DNA of 64,000 nt from Streptomyces huasconensis. Its GTDB lineage: Bacteria > Actinomycetota > Actinomycetes > Streptomycetales > Streptomycetaceae. The translations under genes were made by a program, and so were the position numbers. The notes under the pieces were generated by a model that saw nothing but the letters and a program-made list of their open reading frames with translations, had not been told where the DNA came from and did not search any database. Location of the stretch: assembly GCA_004010275.1 (NCBI GenBank), contig RBWT01000015.1, forward strand, positions 1 through 64,000. The letters run 5' to 3'. Below are positions 50,991 through 60,630 of the stretch, piece by piece (the first letter of the stretch is position 1; each line of letters opens with the position of its first letter).

Positions 50991-52649
50991 CTACGGCGCG
51001 GTGCGTCGCCGGCGCGAACCGGGCCGTCGCTCACTCGGCCGTGTCACGGGGTCCCCGGCGTCCAGCGCCGCGTCCCGCCGCCGCGCACCGAAGTCCGCCA
51101 GCGCCTGGGCCAGCTTGTGCACCGACGGCTCGGGGGCCATGACGTCCACCCGCAGCCCGTGCTCCTCCGCGGTCTTCGCGGTGGCGGGACCGATGCAGGC
51201 GATCACGGTCACGTTGTGCGGCTTGCCGGCGATGCCGACGAGGTTGCGCACGGTGGAGGACGACGTGAAGAGCACGGCGTCGAAGCCGCCGCCCTTGATC
51301 GCCTCCCGCGTCTCGGCCGGCGGCGGCGAGGCGCGCACGGTCCGGTAGGCCGTGACGTCGTCGACCTCCCAGCCCAGGTCGATCAGCCCCGCGACCAGCG
51401 TCTCGGTGGCGATGTCGGCCCGCGGCAGGAAGACGCGGTCGATCGGGTCGAAGACCGGGTCGTACGGCGGCCAGTCCTCCAGGAGCCCCGCGGCCGACTG
51501 CTCGCCGCTCGGCACCAGGTCCGGCTTCACACCGAAGGCGATCAGCGCGGCGGCGGTCTGCTCACCGACGGCCGCGACCTTGATCCCGGCGAAGGCACGC
51601 GCGTCGAGCCCGTACTCCTCGAACTTCTCCCGCACCGCCTTGACGGCGTTGACGGAGGTGAAGGCGATCCACTCGTACCGCCCGGTGACCAGGCCCTTGA
51701 CCGCGCGCTCCATCTGCTGGGGCGTGCGCGGCGGCTCGACGGCGATGGTCGGCACCTCGTGCGGCACCGCGCCATAGGACCGCAGCTGGTCGGAGAGCGA
51801 GGCCGCCTGCTCCTTCGTACGCGGTACGAGCACACGCCAGCCGAAGAGGGGCTTCGACTCGAACCACGACAGCTGGTCGCGCTGGGCGGCGGCGGAACGC
51901 TCGCCGACCACGGCTATGACGGGTCGGCCACCCTCGGGCGAGGGCAGCACCTTCGCCTGCTTGAGGACCTGCGCGATGGTGCCGAGCGTCGCGTTCCAGG
52001 TGCGCTGGCGCGTCGTCGTACCACCGATGGTCACCGTCATCGGGGTGTCCGGCTTGCGGCCCGCGGCCACCAGCTCGCCCGCGGTGGCCGCGACGGAGTC
52101 AAGGGACGTGGAGACCACCGCGGTGCCGTCGGACGCGCCGACCTCGCTCCAGCAGCGGTCCGAGGCGGTGCGGGCGTCGATGAAACGGACGTCCGCGCCC
52201 TGCGCGTCGCGCAGCGGCACACCGGCGTACGCGGGCACACCGACCGCGGCCGCGACGCCCGGCACGACCTCGAAGGAGATCCCCTCGGCGGCGCAGGCGA
52301 GCATCTCCTCCGCCGCGTGGGTGTCGAGGCCGGGGTCGCCGCTGACCGCGCGCACGACCCGCCTGCCACCCCTCGCGGCCTCCATGACAAGATTGGTGGC
52401 GACTCGGAACGTCGCCGTGTCCGCGGTCGTTGACGCGTCGTCAGCGACCGTCGGCCCAGGTGTGTCCACACCTCCCCTGGCGTGCACACGGACGACATCG
52501 AGAACATCCGGCTCGGCGATCAGCACATCCGCTCGGGCCAGCGCCTCGACGGCGCGCAGGGTCAGCAGTCCCGGATCTCCGGGTCCGGCACCGAGAAAGG
52601 TGACGTGCCCGTGTGCGGGAGTGCCGGGAAGGTTCGAGGTGGGGCTCAA
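50991..52649 (-). CDS. hemD: Bifunctional uroporphyrinogen-III methyltransferase-like / uroporphyrinogen-III synthase
   Basis: A 552-residue fusion. TTG 52649 overlaps the hemC stop (TTGA) and begins [20 protein letters not shown]. Residues 15-270 form a CobA/SUMT-like domain: [53 protein letters not shown]. It lacks some usual SUMT residues, for example the GRGGEE end, so methyltransferase activity is uncertain. Residues 285-530 are the HemD fold: [71 protein letters not shown]. HemD closes the ring to uroporphyrinogen III. It ends the rex-hemA-hemC-hemD operon. Confidence 0.94.
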   Translation of the reverse strand: MSPTSNLPGTPAHGHVTFLGAGPGDPGLLTLRAVEALARADVLIAEPDVLDVVRVHARGGVDTPGPTVADDASTTADTATFRVATNLVMEAARGGRRVVRAVSGDPGLDTHAAEEMLACAAEGISFEVVPGVAAAVGVPAYAGVPLRDAQGADVRFIDARTASDRCWSEVGASDGTAVVSTSLDSVAATAGELVAAGRKPDTPMTVTIGGTTTRQRTWNATLGTIAQVLKQAKVLPSPEGGRPVIAVVGERSAAAQRDQLSWFESKPLFGWRVLVPRTKEQAASLSDQLRSYGAVPHEVPTIAVEPPRTPQQMERAVKGLVTGRYEWIAFTSVNAVKAVREKFEEYGLDARAFAGIKVAAVGEQTAAALIAFGVKPDLVPSGEQSAAGLLEDWPPYDPVFDPIDRVFLPRADIATETLVAGLIDLGWEVDDVTAYRTVRASPPPAETREAIKGGGFDAVLFTSSSTVRNLVGIAGKPHNVTVIACIGPATAKTAEEHGLRVDVMAPEPSVHKLAQALADFGARRRDAALDAGDPVTRPSERRPGSRRRRTAP

Positions 52650-53641
52650 AGTGCTCGCTCCCCCATCAGACCGGCCGCGCCCTTGGCAAGCATCTCGACC
52701 GCGAGTTCGCGGCCCAGCGCCATGGCTCGGGTCTCCGTCTCGGGCACGGGACCGGTGGTGGACAGCTGCACCAGCGTCGAGCCGTCGGGCGTACCGACGA
52801 CACCGCGCAGGCGCATTTCCTTGACAATCTGTTCGTCGGCATGGGGGTCCCCCCGCTCGAGCGAAGCCGAGAGTGGGGGAAGGTCGGCCAGCGCGCCCAC
52901 AGGCGCGCTGCAACCGGCTTCCAGGGCGGCGAGCAGGGACCGCTCGGCGGTGACGGCGACCCGGGTGTACGGGTCGTCGAGTTCGGCGAGCGCGGCGGCG
53001 AGTGACGCGTTGTGCGCGGCACACTCGATCGCCAGTGCCCCCTGGCCGGGGGCGGGCAGAACGGTGTCGACCGACAGGAAGTCGGTCACCTCGTCGGTCC
53101 GGCCGATGCGGCTCAGTCCGGCGGCGGCGAGCACGACGGCGTCGAGCTCCCCCTTGTGCACGTATCCGATGCGGGTGTCGATGTTCCCGCGGATCGGCAC
53201 GGTCTGGATGGTCATGCCGTGGCTGCGCGCGTAGGCGTTCAGCTGCGCCATGCGGCGCGGCGAACCGGTGCCGACGCGGGCGCCCTCGGGGAGCTCGGCG
53301 AAGGTCAGTCCGTCACGCGCGATCAGCACGTCGCGGGGGTCCTCGCGCTTGGGCACCGCGGCGAGCACCAGCTCGTCGGGCTGCGCCGTGGGCAGGTCCT
53401 TGAGCGAGTGCACGGCGAAGTCCACCTCGTCACGGACCAGCGCGTCACGCAGGGCCGCGACGAAGACGCCGGTGCCGCCGATCTGCGCCAGGTGCTCGCG
53501 CGAGGTGTCGCCGTACGTCGTGATCTCCACGAGCTCGACGGGGCGGCCGGTCAACTGCCGCACCGCATCAGCAACTTGGCCCGACTGGGCCATGGCCAGC
53601 TTGCTGCGCCTGGTCCCGAGCCTCAGAGCCCTCTCGGTCAT
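52646..53641 (-). CDS. hemC: Hydroxymethylbilane synthase (porphobilinogen deaminase)
   Basis: HemC links four porphobilinogens into hydroxymethylbilane. The 331-residue frame is intact: MTERALRLGTRRSKLAMAQS, EVDFAVHSLKDLPTAQPDE, GTGSPRRMAQLNAY, GNIDTRIGYVHKGELDAVVLA, and the dipyrromethane cofactor cysteine in LEAGCSAPVGALA. The start overlaps the hemA stop (ATGA) and the stop overlaps the hemD start. Near 52840 a run of plus-strand CCCCCGCTCGAGCGAAGCCGAGAGTGGGGG gives the insert LPPLSASLERGDPHAD, absent from many homologues. Confidence 0.96.
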   Translation of the reverse strand: MTERALRLGTRRSKLAMAQSGQVADAVRQLTGRPVELVEITTYGDTSREHLAQIGGTGVFVAALRDALVRDEVDFAVHSLKDLPTAQPDELVLAAVPKREDPRDVLIARDGLTFAELPEGARVGTGSPRRMAQLNAYARSHGMTIQTVPIRGNIDTRIGYVHKGELDAVVLAAAGLSRIGRTDEVTDFLSVDTVLPAPGQGALAIECAAHNASLAAALAELDDPYTRVAVTAERSLLAALEAGCSAPVGALADLPPLSASLERGDPHADEQIVKEMRLRGVVGTPDGSTLVQLSTTGPVPETETRAMALGRELAVEMLAKGAAGLMGERAL

Positions 53642-55408
53642 GCCCGGCCTCTATTCGGATCGTGGTTCTCGTTGTTCTCGTGGTTCGTGACGATCGCGCT
53701 GTTCGTGTCGTTCGCGCTGTTCGCTTTGTTCGCGCCGTTCAAGTGGTCGGCGCGGCTGACCGACGCGACCGTCTGCGGGTCGAGGTCGAAGAGCGTGCGC
53801 AGCGCGTCCGCGTACCCGGCGCCGCCCGGCTCGCCGGCCAGCTGCTTGACCCGCACCGTCGGCGCGTGCAGCAGCTTGTCCACGACGCGGCGCACGGTCT
53901 GGGTGATCTCCGCGCGTTGCTTGTCCTCGAGGCCCGGCAGCCGTCCGTCGAGCCGCGCGATCTCGCTCGCCACCACATCGGCGGCCATGGTGCGCAGGGC
54001 GACCACGGTCGGCGTGATGTGCGCGGCCCGCTGCGCGGCGCCGAAGGCGGCGACCTCGTCGGCGACGATGCCGCGCACCTGCTCGACGTCGGCGGCCATC
54101 GGCGCGTCGGCGGAGGCCTCGGCCAGCGACTCGATGTCGACCAGCCGTACGCCGGGCACGCGGTGCACGGCGGCGTCGATGTCGGGGGGCATGGCCAGGT
54201 CGAGCAGCGCGAGCACGGCCATGCGGGCGGCACCCGCCGAGGACACGGGCTTGCGCCGCTCCGGCAGACGTCCCGTGACCCGCGCGGCGGCCACCAGCGC
54301 GGCGATGGCGTCCGCCTCGGCCTGCGGATCGACCGGCTTGTGGTGGACCTCGCGCCGCTCGGCCGGGGCGTTGTCCACCACGCGCGTGCTGCTCCAGGGA
54401 GGCGGCGTCCATGCCGGCAACGGCGGCCTCGCCCGCGACGGAGAAGCCACGCGGGGCGGTGAGGTCGACGGGGCAGCCGTCGTCGGCGACGGTGGAGTGC
54501 GCGGCCTGGCCGGCGGACCCGCTCCTGGTCTGCGCCGGTACGTCACCGGGGCGGCTGTCCGCGGGGACGCGCCCCTCGACGGCCGCCACCACGGCGTCCG
54601 CCGTCAGCACGAGACCGGTCGCGCCGGTGCAGGACACCGCCACATCGGCACGTGTCAGTTCGTGGGCCACCTGGTCCATCGGCACGGCACGCGCGCTCAC
54701 GCCCGTGCCGCCCTGCTCGCCCAGGATCTCCGCCAGCCGCTCGGCACGCTCCAGCGTGCGGTTGGCGACCACGACCTCCTCGACCCCGGCCCGCGCGAGC
54801 GTCGCCGCGGCGAGCGAGGACATGGAGCCCGCGCCTATCACCAGCGCGCGCTTGCCCTTGGCCCAGGTCTCGACGGACGTGCGGACGGCGAGCTGTTCGA
54901 GGCCGAAGGTGACCAGTGACTGCCCGGCCCGGTCGATGCCGGTCTCGGAGTGCGCGCGCTTGCCCACCCGCAGGGCCTGCTGGAAGAGGTCGTTGAGGAG
55001 GCGGCCCGCGGTGTGCAGCTCCTGGGCGCGCGCGAGGGCGTCCTTGATCTGCCCGAGGATCTGCCCCTCGCCGACCACCATCGAGTCCAGCCCGCACGCC
55101 ACCGAGAAGAGGTGGTGGACGGCACGGTCCTCGTAGTGCACGTACAGGTAGGGGGTCAGCTCTTCCAGGCCGACGCCGCTGTGCTGCGCGAGCAGCGTCG
55201 ACAGCTCGGCGACACCGGCGTGGAACTTGTCGACGTCGGCGTACAGCTCGATGCGGTTGCACGTGGCGAGCACGGCCGCCTCGGCGGCGGGCTCGGCGGC
55301 GACGCTGTCGTGCAGCAGCTTGGCCTGCGCGTCCACGGGCAGCGCGGCCCGCTCCAGGACGCTCACCGGAGCGCTGCGATGGCTCAGCCCTACGACCAGG
55401 AGACTCAT
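53638..55408 (-). CDS. hemA: Glutamyl-tRNA reductase (one frameshift)
   Basis: HemA reduces glutamyl-tRNA to glutamate semialdehyde, the first step of tetrapyrrole synthesis. ATG 55408 (MSLLVVGLSHRSAPVSVLER) lies 7 bp after rex. The catalytic cysteine is in VLATCNRIELYADV; GEGQILGQIKDALA and the NADPH motif VIGAGSMSSLAAATLARAG follow. Near 54390 the frame slips: DAASLEQHA must continue as WVDNAPAERREVHHKPVDP. The helical dimer domain then runs to an Asn/Ala/His-rich tail. An insert (TRSGSAGQAAHSTVADDG) of actinobacterial type lies before the slip. About 590 residues. Essential for heme unless fed, so error is likely. Confidence 0.95.
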
Positions 55409-55415
55409 GCCGGCA

Positions 55416-56159
55416 TCACGGCGGGACGTCCCCGTCGGGTCCCTTGCGCTGCTGCTTGGCGGCGACGGGCGGCACGACGCCGTCGGCGGCGGCCTCCTCG
55501 CCGGCCTTGCGCTGCTCGTGGAAGGCGAGGATCTGCAGCTCGATGGAGAGGTCGACCTTGCGCACGTCGACGCCGTCCGGCACGGAGAGCACGGTCGGCG
55601 CGAAGTTCAGGATGGAGGTCACACCGGCGGCGACGAGCCGCTCGCAGACCTGCTGCGCGGCACCGGCCGGGGTGGCGATGACGCCGATGGAGACGCCGTT
55701 GTCCTCGATGATCCGCTCGAGGTCGTCGGTGTGCTGCACCGGCATCCCGGCGACAGGCTTTCCGGCCATTGCCGGATCGGCGTCGATGAGCGCCGCGACC
55801 CGGAAACCACGCGAGGCGAACCCGCCGTAGTTGGCCAGCGCGGCCCCGAGGTTGCCGATGCCGACGATGACAACCGGCCAGTCCTGGGTCAGACCCAGTT
55901 CACGGGAGATCTGGTAGACGAGATACTCGACGTCATAGCCGACGCCTCGCGTCCCGTACGAACCGAGGTACGAGAAGTCCTTGCGCAGCTTCGCGGAATT
56001 GACCCCCGCGGCGGCCGCGAGCTCCTCGGAGGAGACCGTGGGCACCGAGCGCTCCGACAGCGCCGTGAGGGCTCGGAGGTACAGCGGAAGCCTGGCGACG
56101 GTGGCCTCGGGAATCCCTCGGCTGCGGGTCGCCGGTCGGTGAGTTCGGCCAGTTGCCAC
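55416..56159 (-). CDS. rex: Redox-sensing transcriptional repressor Rex
   Basis: Rex reads the NADH/NAD+ ratio and represses respiratory and heme genes until NADH binds. GTG 56159 (VATGRTHRPATRSRGIPEAT) gives 247 residues; the frame before it is not conserved. The winged helix covers residues 15-85 (VSSEELAAAAGVNSAKLRKD, then FSYLGSYGTRGVGYDVEYL). The Rossmann domain is VVIVGIGNLGAALANY. A swapped C-terminal helix carries LSIELQILAFHEQRKAGEE. The sequence is close to S. coelicolor Rex. It is first in the operon with hemA, hemC and hemD and has a Rex box upstream. Confidence 0.97.
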   Translation of the reverse strand: MATGRTHRPATRSRGIPEATVARLPLYLRALTALSERSVPTVSSEELAAAAGVNSAKLRKDFSYLGSYGTRGVGYDVEYLVYQISRELGLTQDWPVVIVGIGNLGAALANYGGFASRGFRVAALIDADPAMAGKPVAGMPVQHTDDLERIIEDNGVSIGVIATPAGAAQQVCERLVAAGVTSILNFAPTVLSVPDGVDVRKVDLSIELQILAFHEQRKAGEEAAADGVVPPVAAKQQRKGPDGDVPP

Positions 56160-56465
56160 GGTGCTCCTGCGGGTAGAGCGGGGCTGTAGGCGGTCACACG
56201 TCCCCAGACCGCCCCGTCGAATGCAGGCTATGTCTTTGTGAACGCGTGCACAAAGATTGTGTCCGTTTTGCCCGGCCAACGTGACCGGGGTCACGCGCCC
56301 CCGGCGCACGTTCGTGGAACCGAAGCGCGGGCGGCGCCGTTGTTCACTGGATGGGGGCAAAACCGCACACTCTCCTCACGACCATCGCCCCCGAGACCAA
56401 AACCGCCCCAAAGCGTAAACGACTTCGCGGCGACTTTGGACTACCCGGTCAGTAGCTTCGGCGCG
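56160..56465. other. rex upstream region (306 bp)
   Basis: No gene is visible. It holds the Rex operator (56236-56253) and the rex promoter on the minus strand. The right end meets the stop of the glutaredoxin-like gene, also on the minus strand. GTGACC-GGGGTCAC (56281-56294) is a further short dyad next to the operator. Confidence 0.5.
56236..56253. promoter_or_regulatory. Rex operator (ROP) upstream of rex
   Basis: TTGTGAACGCGTGCACAA is an 18-bp dyad with one mismatch and fits the Rex consensus TGTGAAC-N-TTCACA type. It lies 77 bp before the rex start. In S. coelicolor Rex represses its own rex-hemACD operon through such a site, so the same loop is expected here. Confidence 0.9.
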
Positions 56466-56744
56466 TCAGCCGGTCAGCTCACGCCGCAGCCGCGCCTCGT
56501 CCACGCGCCAGAAGGTGTGCTGCTCCCCGTCGACCAGGACCACCGGGATCTGCTCCCAGTAGGCCCGGTGCAACTCCTCGTCCTGCGTGATGTCCTTCTT
56601 CTCCCAGGCGGCGCCCACCTCCGCGCAGACCTTCTCGATCACCAGCTGTGCGTCATCACACAGATGACAGCCCGGCTTCCCGATCAGGGTGACCGTGCGA
56701 TCCGCGGGCTTCTTCTTCTCCGTACGACGAAAAATCGGGCTCAT
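56466..56744 (-). CDS. Glutaredoxin family protein
   Basis: A 92-residue thioredoxin-fold protein from ATG 56744 (MSPIFRRTEKKKPADRTVTL). The redox pair is IGKPGCHLCDDA (CxxC), the cis-proline site EQIPVVLVDG, and the end WRVDEARLRRELTG. It is a small thiol-disulfide protein of the DUF836/glutaredoxin-like group. The HAD gene is divergent. Place next to rex is conserved in Streptomyces. Confidence 0.92.
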   Translation of the reverse strand: MSPIFRRTEKKKPADRTVTLIGKPGCHLCDDAQLVIEKVCAEVGAAWEKKDITQDEELHRAYWEQIPVVLVDGEQHTFWRVDEARLRRELTG

Positions 56745-56891
56745 GCCCCTATTCTCGCCCCGCCGACGCGCCCGGCGGAGAACCCGGCGAAGGCCCTTCC
56801 GCGGGCCGGCCGCGAAGAGTTCACAAGGCCTCACGTTCCCCGACATCCGTCCGACTCCGGAACCACCGAACGAACTGGCTATGCTCACGAC

Positions 56892-57835
56892 ATGGCCGCT
56901 CTCGGATGGCTCACCCCCCGTAGGCGCTCCGCCACGGCGCGGAGCGTGTTGGCAGGCGAGGCCTCTGCCGAGGCCGCCCGCAAGACCTCCCAGGAGCTGG
57001 AGGCGCTCGCCGGACAGGCCGCGCCCGCGGCAGGCCCGGGCGAGCCGGAGTTCCCCGTCGTCGGCGACGTGGAGGCCGCCGCCTTCTTCGACCTCGACAA
57101 CACCGTGATGCAGGGCGCCGCGATCTTCCACTTCGGCCGCGGCCTCTACAAGCGCAAGTTCTTCGAACGCCAGGAGCTGTTCCGCTTCGCCTGGCAGCAG
57201 GCGTGGTTCCGGCTCGCCGGCGTCGAGGACCCCGAGCACATGCAGGACGCTCGCGACAGCGCCCTGTCCATCGTCCAGGGCCACCGCGTCGCCGAGCTGA
57301 TGACCATCGGCGAGGAGATCTACGACGAGTACATGGCCGAGCGCATCTGGCCCGGCACCCGCGCCCTGGCCCAGGCCCACCTCGACGCCGGGCAGAAGGT
57401 CTGGCTGGTCACCGCCGCCCCGGTGGAGATCGCCACGGTCATCGCCCGCCGCCTCGGCCTGACCGGCGCCCTCGGCACCGTCGCCGAGTCCGTCGACGGC
57501 GTCTACACCGGCAAGCTCGTCGGCGAACCCCTGCACGGCCCCGCCAAGGCCGAGGCCGTGCGCGCGCTGGCCGCCGCCGAGCCTGGACCTGGCCCGCTGC
57601 GCCGCGTACAGCGACTCGCACAACGACATCCCGATGCTCTCGCTCGTCGGCCATCCGTACGCGATCAACCCCGACGCCAAGCTGCGCAAGCACGCCCGCG
57701 AGCGGGACTGGCGGCTGCGCGACTACCGCACCGGCCGCAAGGCCGCGAAGGTCGGCATCCCCGCCGCGGCCGCGTCGGCGCGATCTCGCGGGCGGCACGG
57801 CCGCCGGCCTCGCCCTGCACCGCCGCCGCCGCTGA
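56892..57835 (+). CDS. HAD-IB family hydrolase (SerB-like, two frameshifts)
   Basis: A haloacid-dehalogenase-type phosphatase of about 314 residues. ATG 56892 starts [19 protein letters not shown]. Motif I is [20 protein letters not shown] (DxDxT type), motif [13 protein letters not shown], and the cap is large and helical as in the IB subfamily. Near 57585 the frame slips before [20 protein letters not shown] (motifs III/IV), and near 57775 again before [14 protein letters not shown]. The C-terminal Gly/Ala helix may sit in the membrane. In Streptomyces it lies between the rex operon and bldN. Substrate unknown; a phospholipid-type phosphate is possible. Confidence 0.87.
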
Positions 57836-58166
57836 CCCGCCCCCGTCGAAGACGGCCGGTCAGCGCGCATTCCCCGGTCCTACCCCGCCCCGCGCGCGGC
57901 CAGTCGCGGTGGTTGAACTCGGCCACAACACGCCCCGCGTGGCGACGGAATGTGAACCGTTCCGATCAACATCCGCTCACTCTCCGGCACTTGATACGAC
58001 TCCGTTCAGTTACAGAAGCGTCGTAATCGGTGATTTTAGCAACTGGGTGTAGCGCTGCCTGTACGAAGCGTTATTCTCCTCAGACGCATATCGGACCCCA
58101 CACGTCGCTACGACGAGTGAAAGGTTCCGTACTGCACGTGATGGAAGCTCTGCCTCTGGGAGTCCC
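57836..58166 (+). other. bldN upstream region (331 bp)
   Basis: No gene is visible. It must hold the bldN promoter, which in S. coelicolor is controlled by BldD. The left part is GC-rich HAD 3' sequence; the AT-rich part (57990-58085) includes GTGATTTTAGCAACTGG and GTGTAGCGC, the most promoter-like stretch. No exact operator could be fixed by eye. Confidence 0.4.
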
Positions 58167-58961
58167 GTGTACCCACACGTCGGGGTTGACGCCTCGGGCC
58201 TGGCTACGCTGCGCGCAACGGTCATCGACCGCTTGCGCGGCTTCGTCCCCACCGCGTACGCCGTCCCCGCCGTCCCCGCCTTCGCCGTCCCGGCACCCGC
58301 CGGGCCGTGCTATGCCCTGGCGGACGGCGGTGCGGCGGTCAGCAGACGGGCCCGTTCCGGCGCCGCTGCCGCCACCTCCACGCCCACCCACCGCCGTCCC
58401 GCCGCGGACAGCGACAGCGCCCGCATGATGGACCTGGTCGAACGCGCCCAGGCCGGCGAGTCCGACGCCTTCGGCCGCCTCTACGACCAGTACAGCGACA
58501 CGGTCTACCGCTACATCTACTACCGCGTCGGCGGCAAGGCGACCGCCGAGGACCTCACCAGTGAGACCTTTCTGCGCGCCCTGCGCCGTATCGGCACCTT
58601 CACCTGGCAGGGCCGCGACTTCGGCGCCTGGCTCGTCACCATCGCCCGCAACCTGGTCGCCGACCACTTCAAATCGAGCAGATTCCGCCTCGAAGTGACC
58701 ACCGGCGAAATGCTCGACGCCAACGAGGTCGAGCGCAGCCCCGAGGACTCCGTCCTGGAGTCCCTCTCGAACGCGGCACTGCTCGAAGCCGTCCGCCGCC
58801 TCAACCCACAGCAGCAGGAATGCGTGACCCTGCGCTTCCTCCAGGGCCTCTCCGTCGCCGAGACCGCGCGCGTCATGGGCAAGAACGAAGGCGCGATCAA
58901 GACCCTCCAGTACCGCGCGGTGCGCACCCTCGCCCGTCTCCTCCCGGACGACGCGCGCTGA
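58167..58961 (+). CDS. bldN: ECF sigma factor BldN with N-terminal pro-sequence
   Basis: A 264-residue ECF sigma factor that drives bldM, the chaplin and the rodlin genes during aerial growth. GTG 58167 (VYPHVGVDASGLATLRATV) gives an unusually long N-terminus: about 85 residues of Ala/Pro/Thr-rich sequence before ARMMDLVERAQAGESDAFG. In S. coelicolor this extension is cut off to activate the protein. Region 2 is LYDQYSDTVYRYIYYRVGGK with TFTWQGRDFGAWLVTIARN; region 4 is LNPQQQECVTLRFLQGLSVA. rsbN, its anti-sigma gene, follows. Frame intact. Confidence 0.97.
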   Translation: MYPHVGVDASGLATLRATVIDRLRGFVPTAYAVPAVPAFAVPAPAGPCYALADGGAAVSRRARSGAAAATSTPTHRRPAADSDSARMMDLVERAQAGESDAFGRLYDQYSDTVYRYIYYRVGGKATAEDLTSETFLRALRRIGTFTWQGRDFGAWLVTIARNLVADHFKSSRFRLEVTTGEMLDANEVERSPEDSVLESLSNAALLEAVRRLNPQQQECVTLRFLQGLSVAETARVMGKNEGAIKTLQYRAVRTLARLLPDDAR

Positions 58962-59003
58962 CGCGCCGGCGCCACGCACGCTTCGTGGCGCCCAACTCAC
59001 CGT

Positions 59004-59029
59004 CCGTGGCGGCCAGATGGCCGCCACGG
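59004..59029 (+). terminator. Stem-loop after bldN
   Basis: CCGTGGCGGCCA-GA-TGGCCGCCACGG, a near-perfect dyad with 10-12-bp arms, lies about 45 bp after the bldN stop. It lies before the rsbN promoter, so it would separate the two transcripts. Confidence 0.75.
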
Positions 59030-59067
59030 CCCTTCGCCGATTCCTGGCGGTCGGATCATCCGCCGTC

Positions 59068-59096
59068 CGTAACCCAAGTGCCGCGCCGCTCGTTGT
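59068..59096 (+). promoter_or_regulatory. rsbN: Candidate sigma-BldN promoter of rsbN
   Basis: CGTAAC (59068-59073) and CGTTGT (59091-59096) are separated by 17 bp. This fits the -35/-10 elements I recall for sigma-BldN promoters. It lies 162 bp before the rsbN start. Since rsbN is known to be transcribed by its own sigma factor, this would form a negative feedback loop. Confidence 0.6.
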
Positions 59097-59257
59097 GCGG
59101 GATGCAGGCTCCCTGTGGTCGCAACCTGACGTTCCTCCTTCTCGCCCCGAGCGGAGGACACCTCACTCGCTCACCCGATCGTGTGGACGTGGTCAGGCCA
59201 TGCAACCCTCAGGACCCCCTGGGGAGTCGACCGTCTTGACGAGAGGAGGTGCCGCCA

Positions 59258-60630
59258 GTGATCGCGAACGTATCGGCCCACCGGCGGGCGAACGCCTTCG
59301 CCCAGGCCCTGGAGGAGCATTCCGACCAGGACCCGGCGGCCGAGCAGTCCGAGGACTCCGCGTCCACCGCGCCCGCGGCCGCGTCCGTGGAGTCCCCCGA
59401 AACCACCGCGGCCCGCGCCGAGCCGACCGAGCAGAGCCGCATGCTGGCCCTGGCGGACGGTCTCGACGCGCTGCCGAAACCCGCCCTCGACCCCGAGGTC
59501 AAGGTCGTCCAGCGCGCGCAGCTCGTGGCCGCGATGGAAGCCATGCTCCTCGAGGGCGGCGGCAGTGCCGCGGTGCCCGAACAGCGCTCCCGCAAGGGCG
59601 CCCACCGCGCGGGTCCGCTGCACAAGCTGCGGCCCCGCTCCCGGCTGTCCAAAGGCATCGCCGCCGGCGGTCTCACCGTCGGCGTCGCCGCGGGTGCCTT
59701 CGGCGGTGTCGCCGCCGCCAGCTCCGACGCCCTGCCGGGCGATTCGCTGTACGGCCTCAAGCGCGGCATGGAGGACCTCAAGCTGGGCATGGCCGACGGT
59801 GACGTCGACCGGGGCCAGATCTACCTCGACCAGGCCTCGACCCGGCTGAACGAAGCCCGCAGGCTCATGGAGCGCGACCGCGCCGGCTCCCTGGACCACG
59901 AGTCCGTCGGCGAGATCAGGCGGGCCCTCTCCGGCATGCGGCACGACGCCACCGAGGGCCACCGCCTGCTCCTCGAGGCGTACGAACGCGACGGGGCGCT
60001 CGGCCCCATCCAGGCGCTGTCCGCGTTCTCCCGCTCGCACCGCCAGAGTTGGAGCGACCTCCAGGGCCGCCTGCCGGTCCAGCTGGGTGACGTGGGCAAG
60101 CAGGTGGACTCCGTCTTCGACGCCATAGACGACGAGGTCGAGCCGCTCCGCTCGCTGCTGCCCCGCGCCCCCGAGAAGGACGGCAAGCCCGGCCGGCCCC
60201 CGAGGGCCCCACCGGCTCCCAGGGCACGGACGGGCGCTCCTCCACCCCCTCGGGCAGCGGAGGCGGCCACGACGGCGACCCCCGCCGCGGCGACAGCAAG
60301 CCGAGGCCCTCCTCGCCCCACGAGACGGACGACGACGTGCTCGGCGGCAGCGTGGGCGGTCTCCTCGACCCGCCGGACGACAAGAAGACGTCACCGGCTC
60401 CGTCGGACGGCAGGAGCAAGCCCGGCAAGGACAGCCCCTCGGCCAAGCCGGACGTCACCCTGCCCCCGATCACGTACGCACGTATGCGCCTACGGAAAGG
60501 ACCGGACGCTCAGAAGAACACCGACCGCCGCTGGACCAGCAGCTTGTACAGCGTGTGCTGGATCTGCTCGCGCACCTGGTCCGTCAGGTTGAACATCAGC
60601 ATCGGGTCCTCCGCCGCCTCCGGCGGGTAG
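59258..60630 (+). CDS. rsbN: Anti-sigma factor RsbN (DUF5667), one frameshift
   Basis: RsbN is a membrane protein that holds sigma-BldN until needed. GTG 59258 (VIANVSAHRRANAFAQALEE) is set by GAGGAGGT 8 bp before it. The N-terminal about 90 residues bind sigma. A membrane helix follows (GIAAGGLTVGVAAGAFGGVA), then an extracellular DUF5667 domain (DSLYGLKRGMEDLKLGMADG, IYLDQASTRLNEARRLMERD). Near 60195 the frame slips; the third frame gives a Gly/Asp/Ser-rich tail ending KPDVTLPPI. The usual stop soon after that is missing, and the frame runs on to 60630 across the end of the acyltransferase gene, so the true end is probably near 60500. Confidence 0.85.

Noticed and set aside
58100-58145. BldD operator upstream of bldN
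   Set aside because: AGTGA and CGTGA occur 16-20 bp apart but in the same direction. Without a motif scan this is too weak to claim.
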